Both the position numbers and the translations under genes were made by a program. Shown here piece after piece: positions 35,787-42,636 of a stretch of DNA of 64,000 nt (positions within the stretch are counted from its first letter, which is position 1; each line of letters begins with the position of its first letter). The stretch comes from Streptomyces sp. NBC_00691 (GTDB lineage Bacteria; Actinomycetota; Actinomycetes; Streptomycetales; Streptomycetaceae), in assembly GCF_036226665.1 (NCBI RefSeq), contig NZ_CP109007.1:3016501-3080500 (forward strand). Direction: 5' to 3'. Below the pieces are notes generated by a model. That model did not search any database, had not been told where the DNA came from, and saw only the letters and a program-made list of their open reading frames with translations.

Positions 35787-36849
35787 GCTGCGCGGACCGG
35801 CCACTCCGCCGCGTCCGCTGGACGCGCGGGCCCTCGCGGCGCTGGCCGCCAACCCCGGCTGCCGGCGCCGGGCCCTGCTCGACGGCGCGGGGGTCGACAA
35901 GTCCGCGCTGGCCGCGAAGCTCGGCTCCCCCGCCCCCTTCGGGCAGTCGCAGTTCGCGATCGTCCGGGGCAACTCCTTCGAGGCGAAGGTCAAGGCGGAC
36001 GGCGGCCGCGAGCTGCTGCGCCTGATCGGGGTCGAGGAGCCCGGCGCGGTGTCCGTGCCCGAGCTGGCCGCCGCCGGACCCGAGGGACGGGTGGCGCGCA
36101 CCGCGCTCGCCCTGCGGGAGGCGACGTCGGCGGGGACCTGGACGCTGCTCGACCATCCGCTGCTCGCCCTGGAGGTGGCCGGTTCGCCGGTGTACCTGGA
36201 GCCGGACGCGGTGGTGGTCGGGCCCGACGGCGGGTGGACGGTCGTGGAGATCAAGTCCTTCCCGATGGTCGACGGCGCGGCGGACGCCTCGAAGGTCGGC
36301 GCGGCGGCCCGGCAGGCCGCCGTGTACGTGCTCGCGCTCGAACGGGTGGCGGCGGTGACCGGGGGCGCCCGGGTCGCCCGGTCGGTCCTCCTCGTCTGCC
36401 CGAAGGACTTCTCCAACCTGCCGACGGCCTCGGTCGTCGACGTGCGCAAGCAGCGGTCGGTCACCCGGCGCCAGCTCGACCGGCTGACCCGGATCGACGA
36501 GATCGCGGCGGCCCTGCCGGAGGGCGTCAGCTTCGATGTGGCGGAGCATTCGGCCGAGGAGCTGGCGGCGGCCGTGGAGTGCGTGCCCCACCAGTACGCG
36601 CCGGAGTGCCTGGCCGCCTGTGAGCTGGCCTTCCACTGCCGGTCGCGGTCCCGGCAGGCGGACGCGGTGGAGACGCTGGGCCGTTCGGTACGCGGCGAGC
36701 TGGGCGGCCTGGCCACGGTCGGCGCGGTCCTCGCGGCGGCGCGGGGCGAGGAGGGCGACCCGGAGGATCCGGCGGTGGCGGCACTGCGCCGGGCGCGGGC
36801 GCTGCGCGAGGAAGCCCTGGCGGAAGCGGGGGCACGGACATGTCGCTGA
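35680..36849 (+). CDS. RecB/Cas4/Dna2-like PD-(D/E)XK nuclease with Fe-S-type cysteines
   Basis: About 389 residues (GTG start at 35680; a start further 5' is possible but deepens the overlap with the PAP2 gene). The nuclease core is VYLEPDAVVV then WTVVEIKSF, i.e. Asp176-x13-Glu190-x-Lys192 of the PD-(D/E)XK fold, followed by a Gln/Tyr motif in AARQAAVYVLALE as in RecB-family nucleases. One Cys in the N-terminal part (about 61) plus three spaced C-x3-C-x5-C near the C-terminus (about 310, 314, 320; another at 301) match the iron-sulphur 'staple' arrangement of Cas4, AddB and Dna2. First gene of a three-gene overlapping operon with a helicase; probably a DNA end-processing nuclease (inferred). 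Confidence 0.8.
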   Translation: MSASPDSGLSRPPQTTRREEASPARAKPRAWERLAELRGPATPPRPLDARALAALAANPGCRRRALLDGAGVDKSALAAKLGSPAPFGQSQFAIVRGNSFEAKVKADGGRELLRLIGVEEPGAVSVPELAAAGPEGRVARTALALREATSAGTWTLLDHPLLALEVAGSPVYLEPDAVVVGPDGGWTVVEIKSFPMVDGAADASKVGAAARQAAVYVLALERVAAVTGGARVARSVLLVCPKDFSNLPTASVVDVRKQRSVTRRQLDRLTRIDEIAAALPEGVSFDVAEHSAEELAAAVECVPHQYAPECLAACELAFHCRSRSRQADAVETLGRSVRGELGGLATVGAVLAAARGEEGDPEDPAVAALRRARALREEALAEAGARTCR

Positions 36850-38429
36850 TCTCCACCCTGGCCCGGATGGAGGCGGTCGAGTCCGGGCGGGCGCAGCCCC
36901 TCGCGACCGTCCGGCACCGGCGGGTCTCCGAGCGGCCGCTCGTCCTCGTGCCGCTGACCACGGCCGGCGAGGCGGGCGCCCCGCTGGGCGCCCTCGTCGG
37001 CACCGACCCGGAGGACCCCCGGCTCCTGGTGGTGGCCCAGCCCCGGGACCGGGACCTGCGGTTCGCGTTCCTCGCCGACCTGGCGGAGGAGGTCCTGCCG
37101 TACATCGACTCCTTCACCGGCGTCGTCGAGGCGGCGGAGAGGAGCGAGGTCGACCCCGAGACCAACAAGAAGGTGAAGGTCGAGGTCGAGCTGTGCGCGG
37201 ACGCGCCGCAGCTGATCGTGCCGAGCCGGGCGGGCATCGAGTACGTACGGCTGCTCGGGCGGTCGACGCGGTTCCGGCGGACGGCCGAGCAGGACCCGGA
37301 GACGCCGTTCCCGGCGCCGCCGCGCGTGCCGCTGCTGGGGCGCTGGCTGACGCACTTCGGCGACCGGGCCCGGGTGCCCGGCTCCTCGCTGCTGCTGTCG
37401 GCCACCGATCTCCTCAACCGGCACTGGGCGACCGGCCAGTCCTCCCTGGAGGACCAGCACCTGGGCGCCCTGCTCGCCTGGATCGATCCGCACGACGGGG
37501 AGCCGGGCGCCGAGGCGGCGCTGCGGGCCGAGACCGGGCGGGACTCCGAGGGGCAGCTGCTGTGCCCGCCCGCCGGTCCCGCCACCGATCCCGCCTTCGA
37601 CAACCGGCTCCTCGCTCCGGCGATCGAGCGGTACGACCGGGCCCGGCAGGCCGTCGGCGCCGCCGAGGACGGGGAGGCGGCCGAGCGCGGACTCGGCGAA
37701 CTGCACCGGTCCGAGCGGGAGCTGCGCCGGCTGGTCGTCGCGCAGATGAGGCCGACCTGGGACGCGGTCTGGCGGGCGGTCGGCCTGCTGCGGGAGCTGC
37801 CCGAGGGGGCCAGGGTCGAGGACCGCTGGACCCGCGACCGCTGGTCGTTCACCGCCCACCGGGACCGGGTCACCGCGGGTGAGCCGCCGCAGCCGCGCCG
37901 GGACGACGCGGTGACGGCGGCCCGCAAGCTCGCCGCGCGCGAGCAGGCGCAGGGCCAGCTGGAGGCGCAGGAGGCCCTCGACGATCCGCTGGTGCTCGCC
38001 GGGCGGCGGCTGTCGGGCGAGGCGTTCACGGCCGAGGTGGCCGAGGTGACGATGGCGTGGACGGAGTCCAAGCGGCCCGCGCCCCGCCCGCTGCTCACGG
38101 TCCGCACCGAGGACCGGCCGCACCTGGGCGAGAAGGTGAAGGTGTACCGCTCGCTGGACGGGAAGCCGCAGTCGGCGGAGTTCGTGCGGTACGAGGAGGA
38201 CGGGGCGCTGCTGCTGCGTCTCCTCGACCGGATGGGCCGCTCGAAGGAGCCCGCGGAGGGCTCGGTGCCGGAGAAGGGCGAGCGGATCGCCTGGACGCTC
38301 TTCGAGCACGACCAGCGGGTCGGTCCACAGCTGCCGGAGGCGGAGGAGACGCCCTGGACGCACGGCGGTCCGCCCCGGACCGACGCCGTGGAACTGCCCG
38401 ACGCCGTGACCGTGGAGGACGTGCTGTGA
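36840..38429 (+). CDS. Unknown 529-aa partner protein of the nuclease-helicase operon
   Basis: 529 residues, no family recognised. N-terminal half (to about 200) is alpha/beta (RPLVLVPLTTAGEAGAPLGA; VPSRAGIEYVRLLGRSTRF), the middle is helical and charged (RGLGELHRSERELRRLVVAQ), and the C-terminal ~110 residues (LLTVRTEDRPHLGEKVKVYR, SAEFVRYEEDGALLLRLLDR) look like a small beta-barrel similar to the 1B domain that precedes or interrupts the ATPase core in Upf1/Dna2-type helicases. Overlaps the nuclease gene by 10 bp and the helicase gene by 4 bp, so the three products are surely made together. No metal or nucleotide motif seen. Role as structural bridge or nucleic-acid-binding part is inferred. 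Confidence 0.75.
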   Translation: MSLISTLARMEAVESGRAQPLATVRHRRVSERPLVLVPLTTAGEAGAPLGALVGTDPEDPRLLVVAQPRDRDLRFAFLADLAEEVLPYIDSFTGVVEAAERSEVDPETNKKVKVEVELCADAPQLIVPSRAGIEYVRLLGRSTRFRRTAEQDPETPFPAPPRVPLLGRWLTHFGDRARVPGSSLLLSATDLLNRHWATGQSSLEDQHLGALLAWIDPHDGEPGAEAALRAETGRDSEGQLLCPPAGPATDPAFDNRLLAPAIERYDRARQAVGAAEDGEAAERGLGELHRSERELRRLVVAQMRPTWDAVWRAVGLLRELPEGARVEDRWTRDRWSFTAHRDRVTAGEPPQPRRDDAVTAARKLAAREQAQGQLEAQEALDDPLVLAGRRLSGEAFTAEVAEVTMAWTESKRPAPRPLLTVRTEDRPHLGEKVKVYRSLDGKPQSAEFVRYEEDGALLLRLLDRMGRSKEPAEGSVPEKGERIAWTLFEHDQRVGPQLPEAEETPWTHGGPPRTDAVELPDAVTVEDVL

Positions 38430-39796
38430 CCGTGTTCGACCTCTCGACGCCGCCGGTCGGCGACGCGGCGCCCTTCGATCCCTCGGCCGCCGCGGGCAAG
38501 GCGACGGCCGACATCCTCGCCGCCACCCTGCGCGGCACCGCGCGCGGGGTCGTCGTGGACTCCCCGCCGGGCGCGGGGAAGTCGACGCTCGTGGTGCGGG
38601 CCGCGCTCGAACTGGCCGCCGCCGGACGCCCCCTGATGGTGGTGGCCCAGACGAACGCGCAGGTGGACGACCTGGTGCTGCGGCTGGCCGAGAAGGAGCC
38701 GGACCTGGAGATCGGCCGGCTGCACTCGAACGACAGCGATCCGTACGACAAGGCGCTCGACGATCTGGACAACGTACGGAAGTCGGCGAAGGCCGGTGAG
38801 CTGACCGGGCTGCCCGTCGTCCTCTCCACGGCCGCCAAGTGGGGGCACGTGAAGAACGTCGAGCCGTGGGCGCACGCGATCGTCGACGAGGCGTACCAGA
38901 TGCGCTCGGACGCGCTGCTCGCCGTGGCGGGGCTCTTCGAGCGGGCGCTGTTCGTGGGCGATCCCGGGCAGCTGGACCCGTTCTCGGTGGTGGGCGCGGA
39001 GCAGTGGGCGGGGCTCTCGTACGACCCGTCGGCGAGCGCTGTCTCCACCCTCCTCGCGCACAACCCGGACCTGCCGCAGCACCGGCTGCCGGTGTCCTGG
39101 CGGCTGCCCGCCTCGGCGGCGCCGCTGGTGTCGGACGCGTTCTACCCGTTCACGCCGTTCCGCAGCGGCACCGGGCACGGGGACCGGAGGCTCTCCTTCG
39201 CGGTCGCGTCGGACGGTTCGGGCCCCGACCGGGTCCTCGACGAGGCGGCGGAGTCGGGCTGGGGCCTGCTCGAACTGCCGGCCCGGCACACGCCCCGCAC
39301 CGACCCGGAGGCGGTCGGCGCGGTCGCCGTCGTGGTGCGCCGGCTCCTCGACCGGGGCGGGGCCGCGGTCTCGGAGCGCGCGGACACCCCCGTCCCGCTG
39401 ACGCCCGACCGGGTCGCGGTCGGCACCGCCCACCGCGACCAGGCGGCGGCGATCCGGGCGGCCCTCGCCGAACTGGGCGTCACGGGCGTGACGGTGGACA
39501 CCGCGAACCGGCTCCAGGGGCGTGAGTACGACGTGACCGTCGTCCTCCATCCGCTGTCCGGGCGCCCCGACGCGACGGCCTTCCACCTGGAGACGGGCCG
39601 GCTGTGCGTCCTCGCCTCCCGGCACCGGCACGCGTGCGTGGTGGTCTGCCGGGCGGGCGTCACGGACCTGCTCGACGCGCACCCGTCGGCCGATCCGGTC
39701 CAGCTGGGCGTCGCCGTGTCGTTCCCGGACGGCTGGGAGGCGAACCACGCGGTCCTCTCCCACCTGGAGGAACACCGAGTCGCCTGGACGCCCTGA
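38426..39796 (+). CDS. Minimal SF1B (Upf1/Dna2-like) helicase
   Basis: 456 residues, GTG start in a GTGA overlap with the previous stop. Complete SF1 motif set: I VVVDSPPGAGKSTLVVRAAL, Ia MVVAQTNAQVDDLVLRL, II AIVDEAYQM, III LFVGDPGQLDPF, IV VSWRLPASAAPL, V VDTANRLQGREYDVTVVL, VI RLCVLASRHRHACVVV. The DEAY Walker B and QGREYD motif V place it near Upf1/Dna2 (AAA_12 C-terminal half). It is compact because it lacks N-terminal accessory domains; these may be supplied by the 529-aa protein. With the upstream Fe-S-type nuclease this makes a split Dna2-like set. Biological task unknown: DNA repair, replication-fork processing or phage defence. Confidence 0.85.
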   Translation: MTVFDLSTPPVGDAAPFDPSAAAGKATADILAATLRGTARGVVVDSPPGAGKSTLVVRAALELAAAGRPLMVVAQTNAQVDDLVLRLAEKEPDLEIGRLHSNDSDPYDKALDDLDNVRKSAKAGELTGLPVVLSTAAKWGHVKNVEPWAHAIVDEAYQMRSDALLAVAGLFERALFVGDPGQLDPFSVVGAEQWAGLSYDPSASAVSTLLAHNPDLPQHRLPVSWRLPASAAPLVSDAFYPFTPFRSGTGHGDRRLSFAVASDGSGPDRVLDEAAESGWGLLELPARHTPRTDPEAVGAVAVVVRRLLDRGGAAVSERADTPVPLTPDRVAVGTAHRDQAAAIRAALAELGVTGVTVDTANRLQGREYDVTVVLHPLSGRPDATAFHLETGRLCVLASRHRHACVVVCRAGVTDLLDAHPSADPVQLGVAVSFPDGWEANHAVLSHLEEHRVAWTP

Positions 39797-39856
39797 GGCG
39801 GGCCCCGCGGTCCCGGTGGCCGTCCCGGGGCGGGGCGCCCCGGGGGACCTCCGGTG

Positions 39857-40483
39857 TCACGGGGTGTGGCGCGCGGCCAGGGTGAGGAGTTCGTCCACCG
39901 ACCACTGGTCGTAGACGTGCTCGCCGTACTTCACGGCGGCCACCCGGCCGTCGGGGGTGATCAGGAAGTCTGCGGGGAGACCCAGCCGGCCGGCGGGCTG
40001 GGTGCCGGCCGGCAGCCGGCCCCGGCCCCGGAGCAGTTCCCAGGCGTCGCGGAGCACGCCGCCGGCGATCGCGGGCCAGCCGCGCGGGTCGAGCAGGGCC
40101 CGGCGGTGGGACTCCACGCCGAACGCGGTGTACAGCGCCTTGTCGGGGTCGGCGACGACGGCGAAGGGCAGGTGCGCCACGTGCTCGCGCAGCTCCTCGG
40201 CGGGCGAGTGGAAGAACACGACCTCCCGGATCCCGGCCCGCTCGATCTCGTCGTGCCGCCGGGCCACCGCGCGCAGATGGAGATTGCAGACGGGGCAGCC
40301 CGCGAAGCGCCGGAACTGCACGTGGGTGGTCCGGCCGGGGTCCGGGAGGGTCAGCTCCGGGCCGATCACGGGGGTGAGGGCGCGGCTCGGCACGAGGTCG
40401 CCGGGGGCGGGCCGGGCGCGGGACGGGGTCGCGGGGGACATCGCGGGCGAGCTGGTCGACGGGGCTGTCCGGGGCATGCGCAT
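39857..40483 (-). CDS. Peroxiredoxin-like (AhpC/TSA-type) thioredoxin-fold protein
   Basis: 208 residues. Thioredoxin-fold start with VQFRRFAGCPVCNLHLRAV, a CPVC centre in the position of the peroxidatic Cys, then EVVFFHSPAEELREHVAHLP, FAVVADPDKALYTAFGVE, and PADFLITPDGRVAAVKYGEH. These are hallmarks of the AhpC/TSA-like 'PRX-like 2' group. N-terminal ~35 residues are disordered. The gene is divergent from a TetR regulator with a 71-bp spacer full of repeats, so it is very likely the target of that regulator. Confidence 0.82.
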   Translation of the reverse strand: MRMPRTAPSTSSPAMSPATPSRARPAPGDLVPSRALTPVIGPELTLPDPGRTTHVQFRRFAGCPVCNLHLRAVARRHDEIERAGIREVVFFHSPAEELREHVAHLPFAVVADPDKALYTAFGVESHRRALLDPRGWPAIAGGVLRDAWELLRGRGRLPAGTQPAGRLGLPADFLITPDGRVAAVKYGEHVYDQWSVDELLTLAARHTP

Positions 40484-40497
40484 GGGACACCATCCTC

Positions 40498-40546
40498 GTA
40501 GGCGTACGGCGTACTCCTAACAGCGTAGGCGTAGGTCGTACGCTGT
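40498..40546. promoter_or_regulatory. Operator region of the TetR regulator/peroxiredoxin-like pair
   Basis: The spacer carries an 8-11-8 inverted repeat, ACAGCGTA (40520-40527) and TACGCTGT (40539-40546), and the unit CGTAGGCGTA twice (40498-40507, 40524-40533). The right arm ends 8 bp before the regulator ATG. A self-repressing, bidirectional TetR operator is the simplest reading. Confidence 0.7.
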
Positions 40547-40554
40547 CAACCGTC

Positions 40555-41169
40555 ATGCCACGCCCCCGCTCCCTCACTCCCGACCGGCTGGCCGCCGCCG
40601 CACTCGCCGTCATCGACCGCGACGGACTGGCCGCCCTCTCGATGCGCACCGTCGCCAGGGAACTCGGCATGAGCCCCATGGGGCTCTACCGCTACGTCGC
40701 CGACCGCGAGGAGCTGGAGGCGCTCGTGGTCGACCGCGTCCTGGGCGACGTCGACACCACCCCGCCCCCCACGGACGCGCCCTGGCGGGACCGGATCGAG
40801 ACCATGGCCGGACGGCTCCGCGACGCCGTCGTCCGCCACCCCGAGGCCGTCCGGCTGACCCTGGCCCACCGGCACCGCGCACCCGGCGGCCTGATGTGGT
40901 CGGAGACCGTGCTCGGCATCCTGACCGAGGCCGGCATCGACGGACCGCGCCGGGTCGTCGCCCTGCGCGCGCTCCACGGGTACCTCACCGGCGCCATCCA
41001 GCTCGAACACCTCGGACCGCTGGCGGGAGCGGGCACCTCGGCCATCGCCGCGCTGCCCGAGGACAGGTTCCCCCACCTGACCCAGACCGCGCGGACGGCC
41101 CGCGAGGTCGACCCCGACCAGGAGTTCTTCGGCGGCCTGCGGCTGCTCCTGCGCGGCCTCGACGGCTGA
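40555..41169 (+). CDS. TetR/AcrR family regulator
   Basis: 204 residues. N-terminal HTH: LTPDRLAAAALAVIDRDGLA and MRTVARELGMSPMGLYRYVADREEL (recognition helix). The C-terminal ligand domain (MAGRLRDAVVRHPEAVRLTL to the end) resembles the tetracyclin-repressor-like C-terminal group. Divergent from the peroxiredoxin-like gene; the shared operator at 40498-40546 suggests autoregulation. Ligand unknown. Confidence 0.9.
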   Translation: MPRPRSLTPDRLAAAALAVIDRDGLAALSMRTVARELGMSPMGLYRYVADREELEALVVDRVLGDVDTTPPPTDAPWRDRIETMAGRLRDAVVRHPEAVRLTLAHRHRAPGGLMWSETVLGILTEAGIDGPRRVVALRALHGYLTGAIQLEHLGPLAGAGTSAIAALPEDRFPHLTQTARTAREVDPDQEFFGGLRLLLRGLDG

Positions 41170-41313
41170 CCGCGCCCCGGCACCCGACGCCCTCTTGCGG
41201 GGAGCGGGACAATGGAAGACGGCCCGGGGTTCCGGGCCGCCCGTGTGCGAAGAGCCGGTGCGCGACGCGCCGGTGCGTACAGCGTGAACGTGAGCGTGAA
41301 GAGGAGAGCGACG

Positions 41314-41670
41314 ATGGCGGAACCCGCGGAGCGGAGCGGACAGCGGCGGCTCAGGCCGGCACCGCTGGTCTTCGAGCCTGCCGAGGCGACCGCCGACCCG
41401 GAGCACTTCTTCGACCTGGAGTCGATAGACGATCCGCGCGAGCTGCTCTCCCGCGCGACGGAGCTGACGCTGGCGTTCCGCGCGGCGACGGACCGGGCGA
41501 CCGAGTTCCAGGCGATCGCTGCGGCGCAGCTGGCGGATCCGCGCCGGTTCGACCGCCTGACGCCGGCGGACGTCGCCGAGCGGGCGGAGTGGACCGAGGA
41601 CTACGCCCGGAAGATGATCGAGTTCGGCCGCGACCTGATCAGGACGAACGGCCGGCCGCCGGAGGACTGA
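41314..41670 (+). CDS. Small acidic protein, unknown function
   Basis: 118 residues from ATG 41314, which is preceded by GAGGAG at 41301-41306. A first disordered third is followed by helices: DPRELLSRATELTLAFRAAT, FQAIAAAQLADPRRF, LTPADVAERAEWTEDYARKM. No motif recognised; it reads like an actinobacterial conserved hypothetical. An imperfect 22-bp tandem duplication follows at 41719. Confidence 0.65.
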   Translation: MAEPAERSGQRRLRPAPLVFEPAEATADPEHFFDLESIDDPRELLSRATELTLAFRAATDRATEFQAIAAAQLADPRRFDRLTPADVAERAEWTEDYARKMIEFGRDLIRTNGRPPED

Positions 41671-41718
41671 GCCTCCCGACGGCCCGAGAGCCCTCCGGTG
41701 CGCCCCCCGGGCCACCCG

Positions 41719-41762
41719 GAGGGCTTCGTCGTATCTGGCCGAGGGCTTCGTCGTACCTGGCC
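41719..41762. repeat. Tandem duplication of a 22-bp unit (one mismatch)
   Basis: Units 41719-41740 and 41741-41762 both begin GAGGGCTTCGTCGTA and end CTGGCC, differing at one base. The first unit is also the right arm of a hairpin (GCCCTCCGG at about 41692 pairing with CCGGAGGGC) that should terminate the preceding gene. Confidence 0.85.
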
Positions 41763-41877
41763 GAAAAAGCACCCCTGGCATATGCCGAGTGCGCACGATA
41801 CTCCTCCCTCCCCCCTTCTGTCCGGAATTCCATGAACTCTCGGCGACCGGAGCGTGACAGCCGGTAGATCTGGAGGT

Positions 41878-42504
41878 ATGACGACGTGGACGCGCGACGA
41901 GGCCCAGCACGACATCTTCCGGTTCCTCCGGGAGGGCGACGAGGGGCGTCACCAGACCGCCCGGGTGACCGCCGACGGCGCCTCCTGGCTCGCCTCCGCC
42001 ACCGGGAGCCGCGAGGCCGCGCTGACCCGCTGGGAGTCCCGGCCCGCCTCACCGGCGGCGCTGCCCTGCGGGGCCGTCTTCGACGTCGTGAACGTGGACC
42101 CGGTCTTCGGGCGCCGCATGCTGGACCGACTGTGGGAGGAGGGCCCGGGTTCGGGGCCCGTCGCGATGCACCGGGGCCGGATGATGCTGTTCACCGCGCC
42201 GGGCACGGCCCAGCGACTGCCGGCCCTGCTCGACTGGGAGGAGTGGGGCGACGCCGTCCCCCGGCCGCTCTGTCACGGACTCGGGGACGCGGTGACGGTG
42301 CCGCCGCTGGTGCCGTCCGGCCCCGGCGGGCCCCGCTGGCTGGTGGCGCCCGACACCCGGAATCCGTGGCTGCCCGGCCCCGAGGTCGTGCTCTGGGCCT
42401 GCGTGCGGGCCGTCCGGGCGGCTTCCGCCGCCGACGTGCGGGTATCGATTTTTCCTCCCGCCGATCCGGGTGCTAATGTCTACGACGTCAGCAGGCGCCG
42501 CTAG
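41878..42504 (+). CDS. Prim-Pol N-terminal-like protein (short 'bifunctional DNA primase/polymerase' family), function unknown
   Basis: 208 residues. Conserved-looking blocks ALTRWESRPASPAALPCGAV, FDVVNVDPVFGRRMLDRLWE, GPVAMHRGRMMLFTAPGTA and LPALLDWEEWG match the short Prim-Pol-like proteins common in Streptomyces. The archaeo-eukaryotic primase acidic pair is not clear, and no helicase or C-terminal domain exists, so polymerase activity is doubtful. ATG 41878 is chosen (GGAGG is close, only 1 bp away); GTG 41854 is an alternative. The stop codon TAG lies inside the tRNA-Lys gene (42495-42568), and the tRNA -10 box (42474-42479) lies inside this CDS. Confidence 0.7.
   Translation: MTTWTRDEAQHDIFRFLREGDEGRHQTARVTADGASWLASATGSREAALTRWESRPASPAALPCGAVFDVVNVDPVFGRRMLDRLWEEGPGSGPVAMHRGRMMLFTAPGTAQRLPALLDWEEWGDAVPRPLCHGLGDAVTVPPLVPSGPGGPRWLVAPDTRNPWLPGPEVVLWACVRAVRAASAADVRVSIFPPADPGANVYDVSRRR
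42474..42479 (+). promoter_or_regulatory. -10 box of tRNA-Lys copy 1
   Basis: TAATGT, exactly 21 bp before the first tRNA base; the same spacing is kept at the other two tRNA-Lys copies (50738, 63585). Confidence 0.7.
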
Positions 42505-42568
42505 CTCAGTTGGTTAGAGCAGCTGACTCTTAATCAGCGGGTCCGGGGTTCGAGTCCCTGGCGGCGCA
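42495..42568 (+). tRNA. tRNA-Lys(CTT), copy 1
   Basis: 74-nt cloverleaf: acceptor GCGCCGC/GCGGCGC, anticodon arm GCTGA-CTCTTAA-TCAGC giving CTT, T-arm with GGTTCGAGTCC. Discriminator A at 42568; CCA not encoded. Its first 10 bases are also the last codons and stop of the CDS at 41878. Confidence 0.96.
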
Positions 42569-42577
42569 CAGACAGAG

Positions 42578-42605
42578 GAAGCCCCTCGCGGAAGCGAGGG
42601 GCTTC
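42578..42605 (+). terminator. Terminator of tRNA-Lys copy 1
   Basis: Perfect 12-bp stem GAAGCCCCTCGC (42578-42589) / 42594-42605 with a GGAA tetraloop. Confidence 0.85.
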
Positions 42606-42636
42606 TTCGTTTCCCGGTGTCCCCGGTCCCGGCCGC

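Noticed and set aside
36247..36640. Reading the nuclease as Cas4 of a CRISPR system
   Set aside because: No cas1, cas2 or repeat array is present; the neighbours are a helicase and an unknown protein.
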